64,000 bases of DNA, taken from positions 247,981 to 311,980 of the forward strand of contig CALXTU010000001.1 in assembly GCA_944391495.1 (NCBI GenBank). Reading direction: 5' to 3'. The position numbers were made by a program, and so were the translations under genes. This document shows, in pieces, positions 1 through 8,012 of the stretch. The notes under the pieces were generated by a model. It saw only the letters and a list, made by a program, of their open reading frames with translations. It ran no database searches and was not told where the DNA came from. Each line of letters starts with the position of its first letter. Positions within the stretch are counted from its first letter, which is position 1. This DNA is from an uncultured Alphaproteobacteria bacterium. Lineage in GTDB: Bacteria > Pseudomonadota > Alphaproteobacteria > RF32 > CAG-239.

Positions 1-979
1 AAACGTGGTTGGGATTGTTTTTGCATTGTTTCAGTCCGTGCATCAGCTTCCATAAATGTTCCTGCCATTCGTAGGCGGTCGGCCGCCGGCCACCTTTGGT
101 GAAGGCACGCTCAAAAAGCTCCAGAGTGTCTTTGTTGAAATATTCGTGAATGCTGTAAGGGTGCGGATACTGGTATTTATCCGGCCACAGACCGTAAGCG
201 TAATGATATTTTTCGATACGTTCCTGAATGGTCAGCATCGGCGCCGAGGCGTCTTTCGGTACACCGGAAAAAGGGTGAATTCCGTTGTTGAGTAGTCGGA
301 AGATAATAACGGCCAGAGCAAACAAATCCTGTTCCTCGCCCATTTCTTCGCAGCTTTTGGTCATTCCTTCGGGGCAGATGTATTCTTCGCTGATAAATTC
401 TGCCGGATAACGCGTTTTTTCACCCTTGATGGAGAAGCCGTCGCAGTCGACAACCGCAACCAGCATATTTTCTTTGTAAACCGAAAGGTTTGACGGTTTG
501 AGATCAATAATGTAATGTCCGCATTTGTGCAGTGCGGTTACCATTGATGCAACATTGTAGGCGGCAAAAATGCGGTAGGCATATTTTTCGGAAAGGCTGA
601 GTTTTTTACGAATGGCTTTCTGCATCAGATGGTCAAGCGAAACAGCGGCGTCCATATTAATCAGCGGCATCATGTAGCCGACGCAAAAACCCCGTTCGTC
701 GTCGAGAATCGCTTCCGGCCAGGCAATCTGGATATATTCGGTGCCGTTGGCTTCTACCGGTTGAAAGTTTGGCTTGTTAAGCAGCATGGCCTGAAGCTTT
801 TGCCGGTTGGAGGCCGATTTTTCGGTATGATGAAAGATTTTGACAACACTTTCAGGACGTCCTTCGACCAGATAAATTTTGCCGGAAGCTCCGCCCTTGT
901 TGATAAGCTTCCCCAAGGTTACTTTACCGTAGGAGCCGTCGGCATAAACCGCGTTATAAATTTGTTTCTTTTCCGCCAT
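1..979 (-). CDS. Serine/threonine protein kinase of a TerY-P triad (3' end beyond window)
   Basis: The reading frame is open from an ATG at 979 to the window edge (about 326 residues), so the C terminus is missing. It has a glycine-rich loop (KGGASGK, residues 28-34), a candidate ATP-binding lysine (VVKIF, Lys47), a catalytic loop IIDLKPSN (about 157-164) and a DFG-like DCDGF (178-182). The HRD histidine is replaced by isoleucine, while the Asp, Lys and Asn of the loop are kept. The last visible residues (CKNNPNH) could begin a C-terminal zinc ribbon; this is inference. The start lies 2 nt beyond the PP2C stop, so the genes are co-transcribed. Kinase, PP2C and VWA together match the TerY-P triad known from tellurite-resistance and stress loci. 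The substrate is unknown. Confidence 0.85.
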   Translation of the reverse strand, partial: MAEKKQIYNAVYADGSYGKVTLGKLINKGGASGKIYLVEGRPESVVKIFHHTEKSASNRQKLQAMLLNKPNFQPVEANGTEYIQIAWPEAILDDERGFCVGYMMPLINMDAAVSLDHLMQKAIRKKLSLSEKYAYRIFAAYNVASMVTALHKCGHYIIDLKPSNLSVYKENMLVAVVDCDGFSIKGEKTRYPAEFISEEYICPEGMTKSCEEMGEEQDLFALAVIIFRLLNNGIHPFSGVPKDASAPMLTIQERIEKYHYAYGLWPDKYQYPHPYSIHEYFNKDTLELFERAFTKGGRRPTAYEWQEHLWKLMHGLKQCKNNPNHV

Positions 980-980
980 G

Positions 981-1724
981 CTATGACACCTTTATCCAGA
1001 CCAGCGTTTTGTCGTCGGGGTTGAGCTTTTGCGCCCGCGGTGTGTTGAGCGTGTTGCTTAAGGCTTTGCGTGCTTTAACCGCGCTTGATTCACCGAGCAG
1101 GAAATCATTAATCGGGGTAACGAATTTGGACTCAATATTCTGATAGTCCGGCCGGAAAGCAAAAGAGGTCAGACCGTCGGACATCAGTAAAATGCTGCGG
1201 GCATCGGTTATTTTGGTAAAGCGCAGGTTTTCGCGCCAGGCCTGCTGGGTAAAGAAAAAGGTTTCACATGAAAAATTGCCGTTTTCCGGTCTTGAGGCCG
1301 TAAACAGACCGTCGTCGTGCAGGGAAAGTGCCGCGCCGTCGCCGATGTGAAAAAATATGCCTTGCTGCTGGTGATAAACAACACCGACCAAAGTTGCAGC
1401 AAAAGGCGCCAGCCCGATGTCGTCTTTGGTTTTGTTCAGACGATGCAGCGTCAGTTTTTGGCGGACGACTTTTACCGCACGGACAATTTCTTCTTCAATC
1501 TTTTCAAAAGAGGCGTTTTTGAGCAAATCACATAATGTTTGGCACAAAATACGGGCGCCGATTTTGCCGTATTTGGCTGAGCCGGCACCGTCAGACACCA
1601 CGGCAACCAGATTACGCGCCACCGTGTAGCGGTAGTGATCCTGACAAGGCATATTCTGGCTGGCGTGCAGTTGTCCGGCAACGCTGGCGGCAATAATCCG
1701 GATATGGCGGTTTTTATTCGTCAT
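981..1724 (-). CDS. PP2C-family protein phosphatase of the TerY-P triad
   Basis: A 247-residue PP2C-like metal-dependent Ser/Thr phosphatase, expected to remove phosphates placed by the neighbouring kinase. Metal-binding motifs are visible in order: CQDH (Asp29), VVSDGAGSA (Asp45-Gly46), GDG (128-130), SDGLTSF (182-188) and a C-terminal DDK (237-239). There is no signal peptide, so it is cytoplasmic. I chose the ATG at 1724: upstream codons in the same frame lie inside the VWA gene and are not PP2C-like. The start overlaps the VWA stop by 11 nt (ATGACGAATAA), which suggests translational coupling rather than an independent ribosome site. The family is clear; the biological target is not. Confidence 0.85.
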   Translation of the reverse strand: MTNKNRHIRIIAASVAGQLHASQNMPCQDHYRYTVARNLVAVVSDGAGSAKYGKIGARILCQTLCDLLKNASFEKIEEEIVRAVKVVRQKLTLHRLNKTKDDIGLAPFAATLVGVVYHQQQGIFFHIGDGAALSLHDDGLFTASRPENGNFSCETFFFTQQAWRENLRFTKITDARSILLMSDGLTSFAFRPDYQNIESKFVTPINDFLLGESSAVKARKALSNTLNTPRAQKLNPDDKTLVWIKVS

Positions 1725-2427
1725 CCCATTCGCCCGTGTCTTCAAGAAGGTCAGGGGCATTCGGCGCGGCGCGTGATACACAGGAAACGCTGCGACTGAG
1801 CCATAAGAAAAATTCCGTAAAACGCAGGCCGCTTAATCTTTTGGGCGGGTTGGTCGAAAATTTGGCCAGCTTGTCAAGATTGGCCCCCTGAGTGCCGACG
1901 GCATGAATGACGACTTTTTTGTTTTGCTGAGCCTCGCGGCATTTCTTGGCAATGATTTCCCAGTCATAGTCGGTCGGTTCGCCGTCGCTGATCAAAAATA
2001 TCCACGGGCGTTTTGAGGTGATGCCGCAGCTGTCGTAAAGGCATTTTTGTTCTTCTATTTTTTGCAGGGCAAGCTCCATGGCTTTGCCGAGCGGTGTCAG
2101 ACCACCGGCTTCCATTTCCGGCGCTTCAAAATTCATTGCATCAACCCAATCGGAAGAAATGACGGCCTCATCTTTGCCAAAGGCTTTGATAATCAAGAGT
2201 TGAACGCGAGAAGATGCGTCGATGTCGTCTTTAAGTTCCTGTTCCAGTGCCTTGAGGCCGGCATTAAGCTGTTTAATAGGTTCGCCGCGCATGGAGCCGG
2301 AACAGTCCAGCACCAGTACGCAGGGCGTGCGTTCGTTGGCGTTGTCGGCGAACTCAACATAAGGAATCATTTCATTGTCGATGTCATTTGCAGTCATGAT
2401 GTATTCAGCCTTTTGTTTATTTATCAT
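1714..2427 (-). CDS. von Willebrand factor A (TerY-like) protein
   Basis: A cytoplasmic VWA-domain protein of 237 residues. A complete MIDAS metal site is visible: DCSGS (residues 41-45), Thr111 in GGLTPLG, and SDGEPTD (147-153). TerY-like VWA proteins act as scaffolds in stress-response complexes together with a kinase and a PP2C, which is exactly the arrangement here. Two starts are possible. ATG 2427 overlaps the stop of the upstream lipoprotein by 11 nt, mirroring the PP2C/VWA junction. ATG 2397 has an AAGG 11 nt upstream. I kept the longer form because of the coupling pattern. The C-terminal region after residue 200 is not recognisable beyond the VWA fold. Confidence 0.85.
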   Translation of the reverse strand: MINKQKAEYIMTANDIDNEMIPYVEFADNANERTPCVLVLDCSGSMRGEPIKQLNAGLKALEQELKDDIDASSRVQLLIIKAFGKDEAVISSDWVDAMNFEAPEMEAGGLTPLGKAMELALQKIEEQKCLYDSCGITSKRPWIFLISDGEPTDYDWEIIAKKCREAQQNKKVVIHAVGTQGANLDKLAKFSTNPPKRLSGLRFTEFFLWLSRSVSCVSRAAPNAPDLLEDTGEWDDE

Positions 2428-2539
2428 AAGGATATGTCCGCGGATAATCCGGATAGGGAACGGGGTTGGCAGCCTTGCCGCAGCCGCTCAAGGTGAAAGC
2501 CATGGCAGCCAGCAGGAAAAACGTAAATATTTTTTTCAT
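2417..2539 (-). CDS. Very small lipoprotein, LptM-like
   Basis: A 40-residue protein: a short basic N terminus, a hydrophobic stretch, a lipobox LSGC with Cys20, then a proline/tyrosine-rich tail containing YPRTYP. Small lipoproteins with a GCG lipobox context and a YPR-type tail are common in alphaproteobacteria, usually near argH/lysA, and resemble LptM (YifL), which helps assemble the LPS translocon. The placement here, as first gene of the kinase/PP2C/VWA cluster, is unusual. AAAGGA precedes the ATG. The stop overlaps the long VWA start by 11 nt. The lipoprotein call is firm; the LptM link rests on composition only. Confidence 0.65.
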   Translation of the reverse strand: MKKIFTFFLLAAMAFTLSGCGKAANPVPYPDYPRTYPYDK

Positions 2540-2622
2540 ATACAATTCCTTTACCTGTTTGTTTATATAATATACGCATAATCGTGTAAGAGGTAAGTAA
2601 AAATTAAGTTATACAAAAGAAA

Positions 2623-3150
2623 ATGCTGAAAAGATTTTTATTGATTTTATGTTTGCTGTTTTTTGCGGCAGGTGCGGCGTCTGCCAAGGGAATCAATTTA
2701 TTTGCCTACTCACGCCGGGTGCCGGAAGATGCTTTTTACACGCCCTACGGACAGGCACATCGTCTGCAGGATTTTTCGGGGGATTTTTTGATTGTCGTGT
2801 TTTGGTCAAAAACCTGTATTCCTTGTATCAGGGAGCTGGATAATCTGGACGGCTTTGTAAAAAAGACCAGGGACAACGGTGTTAAGGTTATTTTGCTGTC
2901 ACCCGAAAAAGACTGGGCAACGCCGGAGGAACAGCAGAATTTTTTGCGGCGGTACGGCGCTTATGAGGTTGAGTTCTATGTCGACAGAGATGCCAAATTG
3001 GCCAAGGCTTTTGGTATTTTTACCTCGCCGCATGCGGTGCTGATTGATAAAAATTCGATGGAAATCGGACGGATAAGCGGCGCCGTGGAATGGGACGATG
3101 ATGACGTCGTGGAAAAAATTTATCAGATAAAAGCGCAAAACGGCAGATAG
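2623..3150 (+). CDS. TlpA/ResA-like thioredoxin-fold protein, exported
   Basis: 175 residues with a cleavable-looking signal peptide (hydrophobic residues 4-20 ending ASA) followed by a thioredoxin fold of the AhpC/TSA-TlpA type. The redox site is WSKTCIPC with Cys65 and Cys68. Typical of the family are the strand before it (FLIVVFW), the DxxxxLAKAFGI region and the cis-Pro neighbourhood SPHAVLID. It should act in the periplasm as a disulfide reductase or oxidoreductase; the partner (for example cytochrome c maturation) cannot be told from the context. It is transcribed divergently from the Ter-like cluster and converges on the helical-repeat protein at 3163-4518. Confidence 0.8.
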   Translation: MLKRFLLILCLLFFAAGAASAKGINLFAYSRRVPEDAFYTPYGQAHRLQDFSGDFLIVVFWSKTCIPCIRELDNLDGFVKKTRDNGVKVILLSPEKDWATPEEQQNFLRRYGAYEVEFYVDRDAKLAKAFGIFTSPHAVLIDKNSMEIGRISGAVEWDDDDVVEKIYQIKAQNGR

Positions 3151-3162
3151 CGAATCCGGTAT

Positions 3163-4518
3163 TTAAGCTAACAGGTCGGAAGTCTTGGCTATGCTGGCGG
3201 TCAGCCGGCGGGCATTATCCGAGAGCTCCATATTTTCAAAAATATACAGGGCATCATGAAAATATTCGAGGCTTTCTTCCAAAAAGCTTCTGTCATCGGT
3301 GTTGCGACCGAGCCGGTAATAAATGTTGCCGATGTTTTCCTGGATTTCCGCCCAGTTGAACGGGTCGCGCTTTTCCGTAATGATCTTTTGGCGGTTTTTG
3401 TAAGCGGCTATTGCCATTTCGGCAATGGCATTGTTGTTGGTTAACGTGCTCAAGACATTCAGACGGTGTCCGAGTTCGCCCTCAATGTCGGCCCAAAATT
3501 CCGGAAACAGCGCGTAAGTGAAAATCTTTTCGGCCTCACGCAGGTTGAAGACAGAATCGCGCAGAGCCTGAAGATCTTCTTTCTGCCGCCAGTAGTCATA
3601 AAGAAGATCGGAAAGTTTATAGGAAATAAAGCCGTAATCGTAAGGGTAGACATATTTGCCCAGATATTTTTGCGCCCGCTGGTAGCTGCCGATGGCATTT
3701 TTGAAATGCCGCGCCGGATTGCGTGTTAACGCTTTGACAGCCATGTCGTGCAACTGTCCGAAATGGTTATAAATGCAACCCAGGTGCAGCGGATTTTTAA
3801 TCAAATCCTGATGTTTAACGGCCGTATCCAGAAGATTGTTGACAACTTTGAATTCTTTTTCGCTTTCGCTGCGGCGGCAGTAACTTAAGTAAATCAGAGC
3901 CAAAAAGTTCATAATATACGGAAGATATTCCAGCCCCAAACTCTGAGCGGAGGTTCCCGAAAGCGTGCGGATAATTTTTTTCAGAAGGTATTTTTGTTGA
4001 ACTTCGGTTTGTTTATCCCGGGTGTCGACGGCGGCGATAACGGCACCGCAGATGAGTGCTAAAACCGCGCGGGGAAAAGGAGCGCCGTTGTCAAACAACG
4101 AGGCCGGCAGATAAAGACTGTCCAGCAAAGATACAAAAGAGGTATTGTTTTTTTCGTATTGAGTCGGCGTCTGGAAATTGAGACGGATTTTGTCATGATC
4201 CCGATAACCCCAAACCAAAACATCTGATTTGGTTTTATCCAGAATGGTCTGTCCTTTGTCTATAAAATCAAAAAAAGTGCGTCCTTCGAGGTTTAAGAAG
4301 TTTTTGTTGAAAGGTTCATTAAAATAGCCGACCGTCAGATACGGTTGCTGCCGCAGCAGAGCTGCCAGAATTTCGCCGGAAGAGCTTTCGACGTTCTCGG
4401 CAAATTCGACAACCGTTACGTTGAAGTTGATGCGCAGGGCTTCTTCTTCCGAAAGGATGCCGGAAATATCCGCTCTCGGTTTAAGAAAAGTTTGCTTCAG
4501 AAAGTCTAAAATCTGCAT
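3163..4518 (-). CDS. TPR/helical-repeat protein of unknown function
   Basis: 451 residues, no signal peptide, mostly helical. The C-terminal half has TPR-like segments (for example residues around LGRNTDDRSFLEESLEYF and DFKNAIG-type helices). The N-terminal 100 residues look like a separate alpha/beta region. I do not recognise the family. The start ATG overlaps the stop of the membrane-protein gene by one base (TGATG), so the two are translationally coupled and probably work together. A cytoplasmic scaffold for the membrane partner is a reasonable guess but only a guess. Confidence 0.6.
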   Translation of the reverse strand: MQILDFLKQTFLKPRADISGILSEEEALRINFNVTVVEFAENVESSSGEILAALLRQQPYLTVGYFNEPFNKNFLNLEGRTFFDFIDKGQTILDKTKSDVLVWGYRDHDKIRLNFQTPTQYEKNNTSFVSLLDSLYLPASLFDNGAPFPRAVLALICGAVIAAVDTRDKQTEVQQKYLLKKIIRTLSGTSAQSLGLEYLPYIMNFLALIYLSYCRRSESEKEFKVVNNLLDTAVKHQDLIKNPLHLGCIYNHFGQLHDMAVKALTRNPARHFKNAIGSYQRAQKYLGKYVYPYDYGFISYKLSDLLYDYWRQKEDLQALRDSVFNLREAEKIFTYALFPEFWADIEGELGHRLNVLSTLTNNNAIAEMAIAAYKNRQKIITEKRDPFNWAEIQENIGNIYYRLGRNTDDRSFLEESLEYFHDALYIFENMELSDNARRLTASIAKTSDLLA

Positions 4519-5591
4519 CAGCTTTTGTCCGTTTTATCGTTTTTGTCGTCAGTGCCAGATGAAAAAAATCTGCCAAAACCCTGTTTTATTTCGCTTATAA
4601 GAGCACTGTTGGTTTCTTTTAATGTTTGAGAGGCCAGCCGCCAATGGCTTATGCGATACATTTGCCAGGCCGTGATAATGGCGGCAAACAGGGGAATGGA
4701 AAAAGAATTTTCGCTGTTGATTTGCAATAATCCGAAAATCAGCAACAAAACTTCCGAACTCCAGATAATATGAAGCAGCATATCCGGCGGCAAGCCTTCG
4801 TTAAGGGCTTGAACGGCCGCCGAATTATATGCAAGTTGCCGGTATTGCGGCAGTAAAGTTATTTTGCGAAACAGGCAGAGGCAGAATTCCAACAGGCAAA
4901 ACAGAGAAAAAGTGACAAAACACGGCAGCAGATATTCTTGGGCACAGATGAGGCCGATCCACCCGAAAATGAAGCCCAAAAAAGGAATGGTTGCGGAATT
5001 TATCGGTTGCCGGGTGTTGCGAATGTAAGCAATGATAAGGGCAGCCAGAATGCCGGCGGACGTCATGCCAAGGATAAACGGTGCCAGCGAAAAAGCACAA
5101 AGAAGCAGCAGCCCGCCGCAAATTGTGATACCGGTTACCGGGGGCAAAGGGGTAAAGACGGAAACAGCCTGCCAGGAAAAGGAAAAAATCCACAGAGCCG
5201 CCACAGTAAGCAATTGATTGCCGAGCAGCGGTATTGTCGGCCAAAAATCAATATGCAAACCGCCGACAAAAACACTGATAAAAGAGGCCAGCAGTGTTGC
5301 TGCAGCCGTAACGGCCGACCGCCGTATAAAAAGCGCTGCCAGAATCAGCAGACTGCAGAAAAAGGGGGTAAAGTACCGCCAAAGCGTTATTGACGAGACA
5401 AAATCATAGGAATTCCAAAAGAAACAGCCCAGAGGAATAATGCCGAGAAGAATCGTTCCGCCGACGGAAAGGGATGCTGACAAGGGATTTTCGTTTAAAA
5501 AAGAATTTTTGGCCGATAGCGCAAATAAACCGGCGGCCAGTATCAGGCAAACAAGAAAAGACAGGCCAATGATAAAAAACTGGGTGCTCAT
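4518..5591 (-). CDS. Polytopic inner-membrane protein, unknown
   Basis: 357 residues with roughly ten hydrophobic segments. A cytoplasmic-looking tail of about 60 residues ends in a charged DDKNDKTDKS. The start at 5591 (MSTQFFIIG) has AAAGGA nine bases upstream; the frame is open further upstream but the extra 72 codons are arginine-rich and lack a ribosome site. No transporter or enzyme motif is recognisable. It is coupled to the downstream helical-repeat gene and lies 82 nt behind the ketopantoate-reductase-like gene, so it belongs to the rsmB operon. Confidence 0.6.
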   Translation of the reverse strand: MSTQFFIIGLSFLVCLILAAGLFALSAKNSFLNENPLSASLSVGGTILLGIIPLGCFFWNSYDFVSSITLWRYFTPFFCSLLILAALFIRRSAVTAAATLLASFISVFVGGLHIDFWPTIPLLGNQLLTVAALWIFSFSWQAVSVFTPLPPVTGITICGGLLLLCAFSLAPFILGMTSAGILAALIIAYIRNTRQPINSATIPFLGFIFGWIGLICAQEYLLPCFVTFSLFCLLEFCLCLFRKITLLPQYRQLAYNSAAVQALNEGLPPDMLLHIIWSSEVLLLIFGLLQINSENSFSIPLFAAIITAWQMYRISHWRLASQTLKETNSALISEIKQGFGRFFSSGTDDKNDKTDKS

Positions 5592-5673
5592 TCGAAAATC
5601 CTTTCCGGGGTATCCGATATCGGCTAATATAAATGATCGGCGCTTTTTCTTCAAGCGTCTTAAGAAGGTTATG

Positions 5674-6567
5674 CTAGTATTTCTTTGCTGCCGCCGTACA
5701 CAGGCCGTAAAGTTCCGGAGTCTTAAAAGGGTCGATTTCCGGTAAAATTGCAAAAAGCTTTGTAAGGCCTTGCGGGGAAGAAAATTCGCTGCGGTATTCA
5801 TCAACAAAAGTATACAGTTGCGCCAAGATGGCGGAAGAATCCAAAGAGACTTTTTCTTTTTTGGCCAAAGCGGTCAGCTCAACTGCGGCAGAATCGGCCT
5901 GTCGGCGACGTTCGGGACGGATAAGTTGTTCCGGGAGAGTTCCTTTACCGCTCAACAGCAGAAGATTGCCGAGAAAGAACGGAGCCAGATGTTCCCAGAA
6001 AGTTGTTTGTGCGGTTCCTGTCGCCAGACTGATATTGAGGTGAGTTTCATTGAATAAACGTCTTATGGCCGCAACGGTTTCCGATACGGCATCGATTTCC
6101 ATTTTGGGAAGTTTATCCAGTAAATGAAGCGTGTTTTTTTCAAGCGTGATCTGGCCGTTGAAATAAGCGCGGATTTCCTTGTGTTTAACAAGCTGCGGCA
6201 ATAGTTTGCGATTATAAAAGGACGATAAATTAATCAGGGGTATCGTTTTAACGGCCGGCGGTGTCAGGAACAGCAGATCCGTTGCCGCATTTTCCGGTGT
6301 TGAAGCCAGAAAAATAAAATCGGGCAAGAAGTCAAGCGTTGATGCAAAAACAAAACCGGTGTGCCGGGTTTGAAATTTGGTCGGTTTTATGGTGAAGGGG
6401 CTTAAGCGGGAATATGCCTCGAGTTTGGATGCCGGTACCAAAATCGTTACACCACAACCGTTAAGCTGTAAAAGGTCTGCCAGAAAAAAGGCCAAAGGCG
6501 AGGTGCCGATAACGGCAATATGCTTGTTTAAAACGGCCGGAGGCGGAGTGGTCTTGCCAAAAAACAT
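5674..6567 (-). CDS. Ketopantoate-reductase-like (ApbA/PanE-type) oxidoreductase, degenerate
   Basis: 297 residues. The N terminus is a Rossmann-like beta-alpha-beta unit (HIAVIGTSPLAFFLADLL, about 17-34), and a helical C-terminal domain contains TFWEHLAPFFLGNLLLL. The order and length match the 2-dehydropantoate 2-reductase superfamily. The dinucleotide loop is GTSPLA rather than the usual GxGxxG, so NADPH binding may be altered or lost. The start lies 2 nt after the rsmB stop, so they are co-transcribed. Assignment as true PanE is not justified; fold-level similarity is moderately supported. Confidence 0.5.
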   Translation of the reverse strand: MFFGKTTPPPAVLNKHIAVIGTSPLAFFLADLLQLNGCGVTILVPASKLEAYSRLSPFTIKPTKFQTRHTGFVFASTLDFLPDFIFLASTPENAATDLLFLTPPAVKTIPLINLSSFYNRKLLPQLVKHKEIRAYFNGQITLEKNTLHLLDKLPKMEIDAVSETVAAIRRLFNETHLNISLATGTAQTTFWEHLAPFFLGNLLLLSGKGTLPEQLIRPERRRQADSAAVELTALAKKEKVSLDSSAILAQLYTFVDEYRSEFSSPQGLTKLFAILPEIDPFKTPELYGLCTAAAKKY

Positions 6568-6568
6568 T

Positions 6569-7840
6569 TTATTTCACCTTTTGCAGACAAGCAATAAAAA
6601 ATCCGTCGGCTCCGCCAAAGGAAGCAAGATGCTGAGGCAGAATCCGAATAAATCCTTCATCGGTAACAACAGCGGAAAGTTCCTGGGGAATTTTTTGCCG
6701 CAAGTCGATAATTTTGAATTCCGGTTGATTACGCAGAAAGGAGTTGATTTGATTTTCACCTTCGTCGCGGCATAAAGAGCAGGTGCAGTAAAGCAGAATG
6801 CCGTTTGGCTTTAATACGCCGCCGACACGCTGTAAAAACTGCTTTTGCACAACGGTTTGAGCCGAGACATCGGCAGAAGTTTTGAGGTGAACGATTTCCG
6901 GATGCCGGCGCAGGGTTCCGGTCGCCGAGCAGGGAGCATCAAGAAGCACGATGTCGTATTTATTGTCGGTTTGTTCAAGAAATTTAAGGCCGTCGCAGCA
7001 AAGGATACGTTCCGGCGTAAGGTGCAGCCGGTTGAGGTTTTCTTCCAAAATCTTCAAACGTTCTTTGGATATATCAAGGCAGGTGACGCGGGCGCCGGCA
7101 TTGAGCAGTTGTGCCGTTTTGCCGCCGGGAGCGGCACAAAGTTCAAGAACATTTTTATCAGCAAGATTATCCAGCATTTTAACCGGCAGCGAAGATGAAA
7201 AATCCTGTACCCACCAGGTGCCTTTATCGTAATCGGGCAGCAGATTTATTCGTCCCCTTCCGGTGAGGCGGATTGTTCCCAGAGGGAGGATTTGCCCGTT
7301 GAGTTTTTGGGCCGAAGATGCGTCAATGCAGGTGATGTCCAGACGCGGTTCAATGGCGGAGGCTGTTTCAATGGCATCAATGGTTTTGGCTGAATAATCC
7401 TGCCGCAGCAGCGTACGAAAACTTTGCGGAAAGAATTCTCCCGTATCGGTATGAACAAGGTTTTCTTTTTCCCGGCCGATTTTGCGCAAAACGGCGTTGG
7501 CAAATCCGGCAATGTAACGGTCAGTTTTTTGCTTGACGAGGTTGACGTAGGAATTAATAACGGCGTAATCGGGCGTCTGCATATATAAAAGCTCCGTTGC
7601 GCCGAGAATGAGCGCCGTCCGGCAGACGGCATTCTGCTTGGATAATTTACGCGATATCAGGTTCTTTAAAACTTTGCGTATATAGACCAGATGTCGCAAG
7701 GACGTTAAAATCAGCATGGTTATAAAAGCATTATCTTCTTCATGTCCGTCACAGGAGGCAGATTGAACGGAGCCGGAGAAGCTTTTTTCTTCCAGAAGTG
7801 CATGCAAAATCCGTAATGCTGTTTCCCGGGAATCGGTCAT
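6569..7840 (-). CDS. rsmB: 16S rRNA (cytosine-967-C5)-methyltransferase RsmB/Sun
   Basis: 423 residues. An N-terminal NusB-like RNA-binding domain (about 1-130) is followed by a SAM-dependent m5C methyltransferase domain. Seen are the SAM loop LELCAAPGGKTAQLL, the DAPCSATGTLRRHPE motif (motif IV Cys) and YCTCSLCRDEGENQ (motif VI catalytic Cys). The enzyme methylates C967 of 16S rRNA. I chose the ATG at 7840, with GAAAGGA five bases upstream; the ATG at 7846 sits on that ribosome site. It is the first gene of a four-gene minus-strand operon and is divergent from leuS. Confidence 0.9.
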   Translation of the reverse strand: MTDSRETALRILHALLEEKSFSGSVQSASCDGHEEDNAFITMLILTSLRHLVYIRKVLKNLISRKLSKQNAVCRTALILGATELLYMQTPDYAVINSYVNLVKQKTDRYIAGFANAVLRKIGREKENLVHTDTGEFFPQSFRTLLRQDYSAKTIDAIETASAIEPRLDITCIDASSAQKLNGQILPLGTIRLTGRGRINLLPDYDKGTWWVQDFSSSLPVKMLDNLADKNVLELCAAPGGKTAQLLNAGARVTCLDISKERLKILEENLNRLHLTPERILCCDGLKFLEQTDNKYDIVLLDAPCSATGTLRRHPEIVHLKTSADVSAQTVVQKQFLQRVGGVLKPNGILLYCTCSLCRDEGENQINSFLRNQPEFKIIDLRQKIPQELSAVVTDEGFIRILPQHLASFGGADGFFIACLQKVK

Positions 7841-7932
7841 AACCATCCTTTCAGTAAAATCAAAATGTTAGATTTACCGAAGCTTTATTTTAGTGAATTG
7901 CGGCAAGAAATACAAGGTAAAAAAATTGCCTC

Positions 7933-7961
7933 TTGTCAAACGGCGCAAATTAAAGTATTTT
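7933..7961 (+). promoter_or_regulatory. Putative sigma-70 promoter of leuS
   Basis: TTGTCA (7933-7938), a 17-bp spacer and TATTTT (7956-7961) lie about 50 bp before the leuS start in the 172-bp divergent gap between rsmB and leuS. The -35 box is good and the -10 box moderate. Confidence 0.5.
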
Positions 7962-8012
7962 TTTAGCCAGTGTAATATTTTGCGGCTGAGGCCGTGCAAA
8001 CAAAGCTAGCGG

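Noticed and set aside
5592-5807. Longer start for the membrane protein (72 more residues)
   Set aside because: The extra part is Arg-rich without homology or ribosome site, while ATG 5591 has AAAGGA at good distance.
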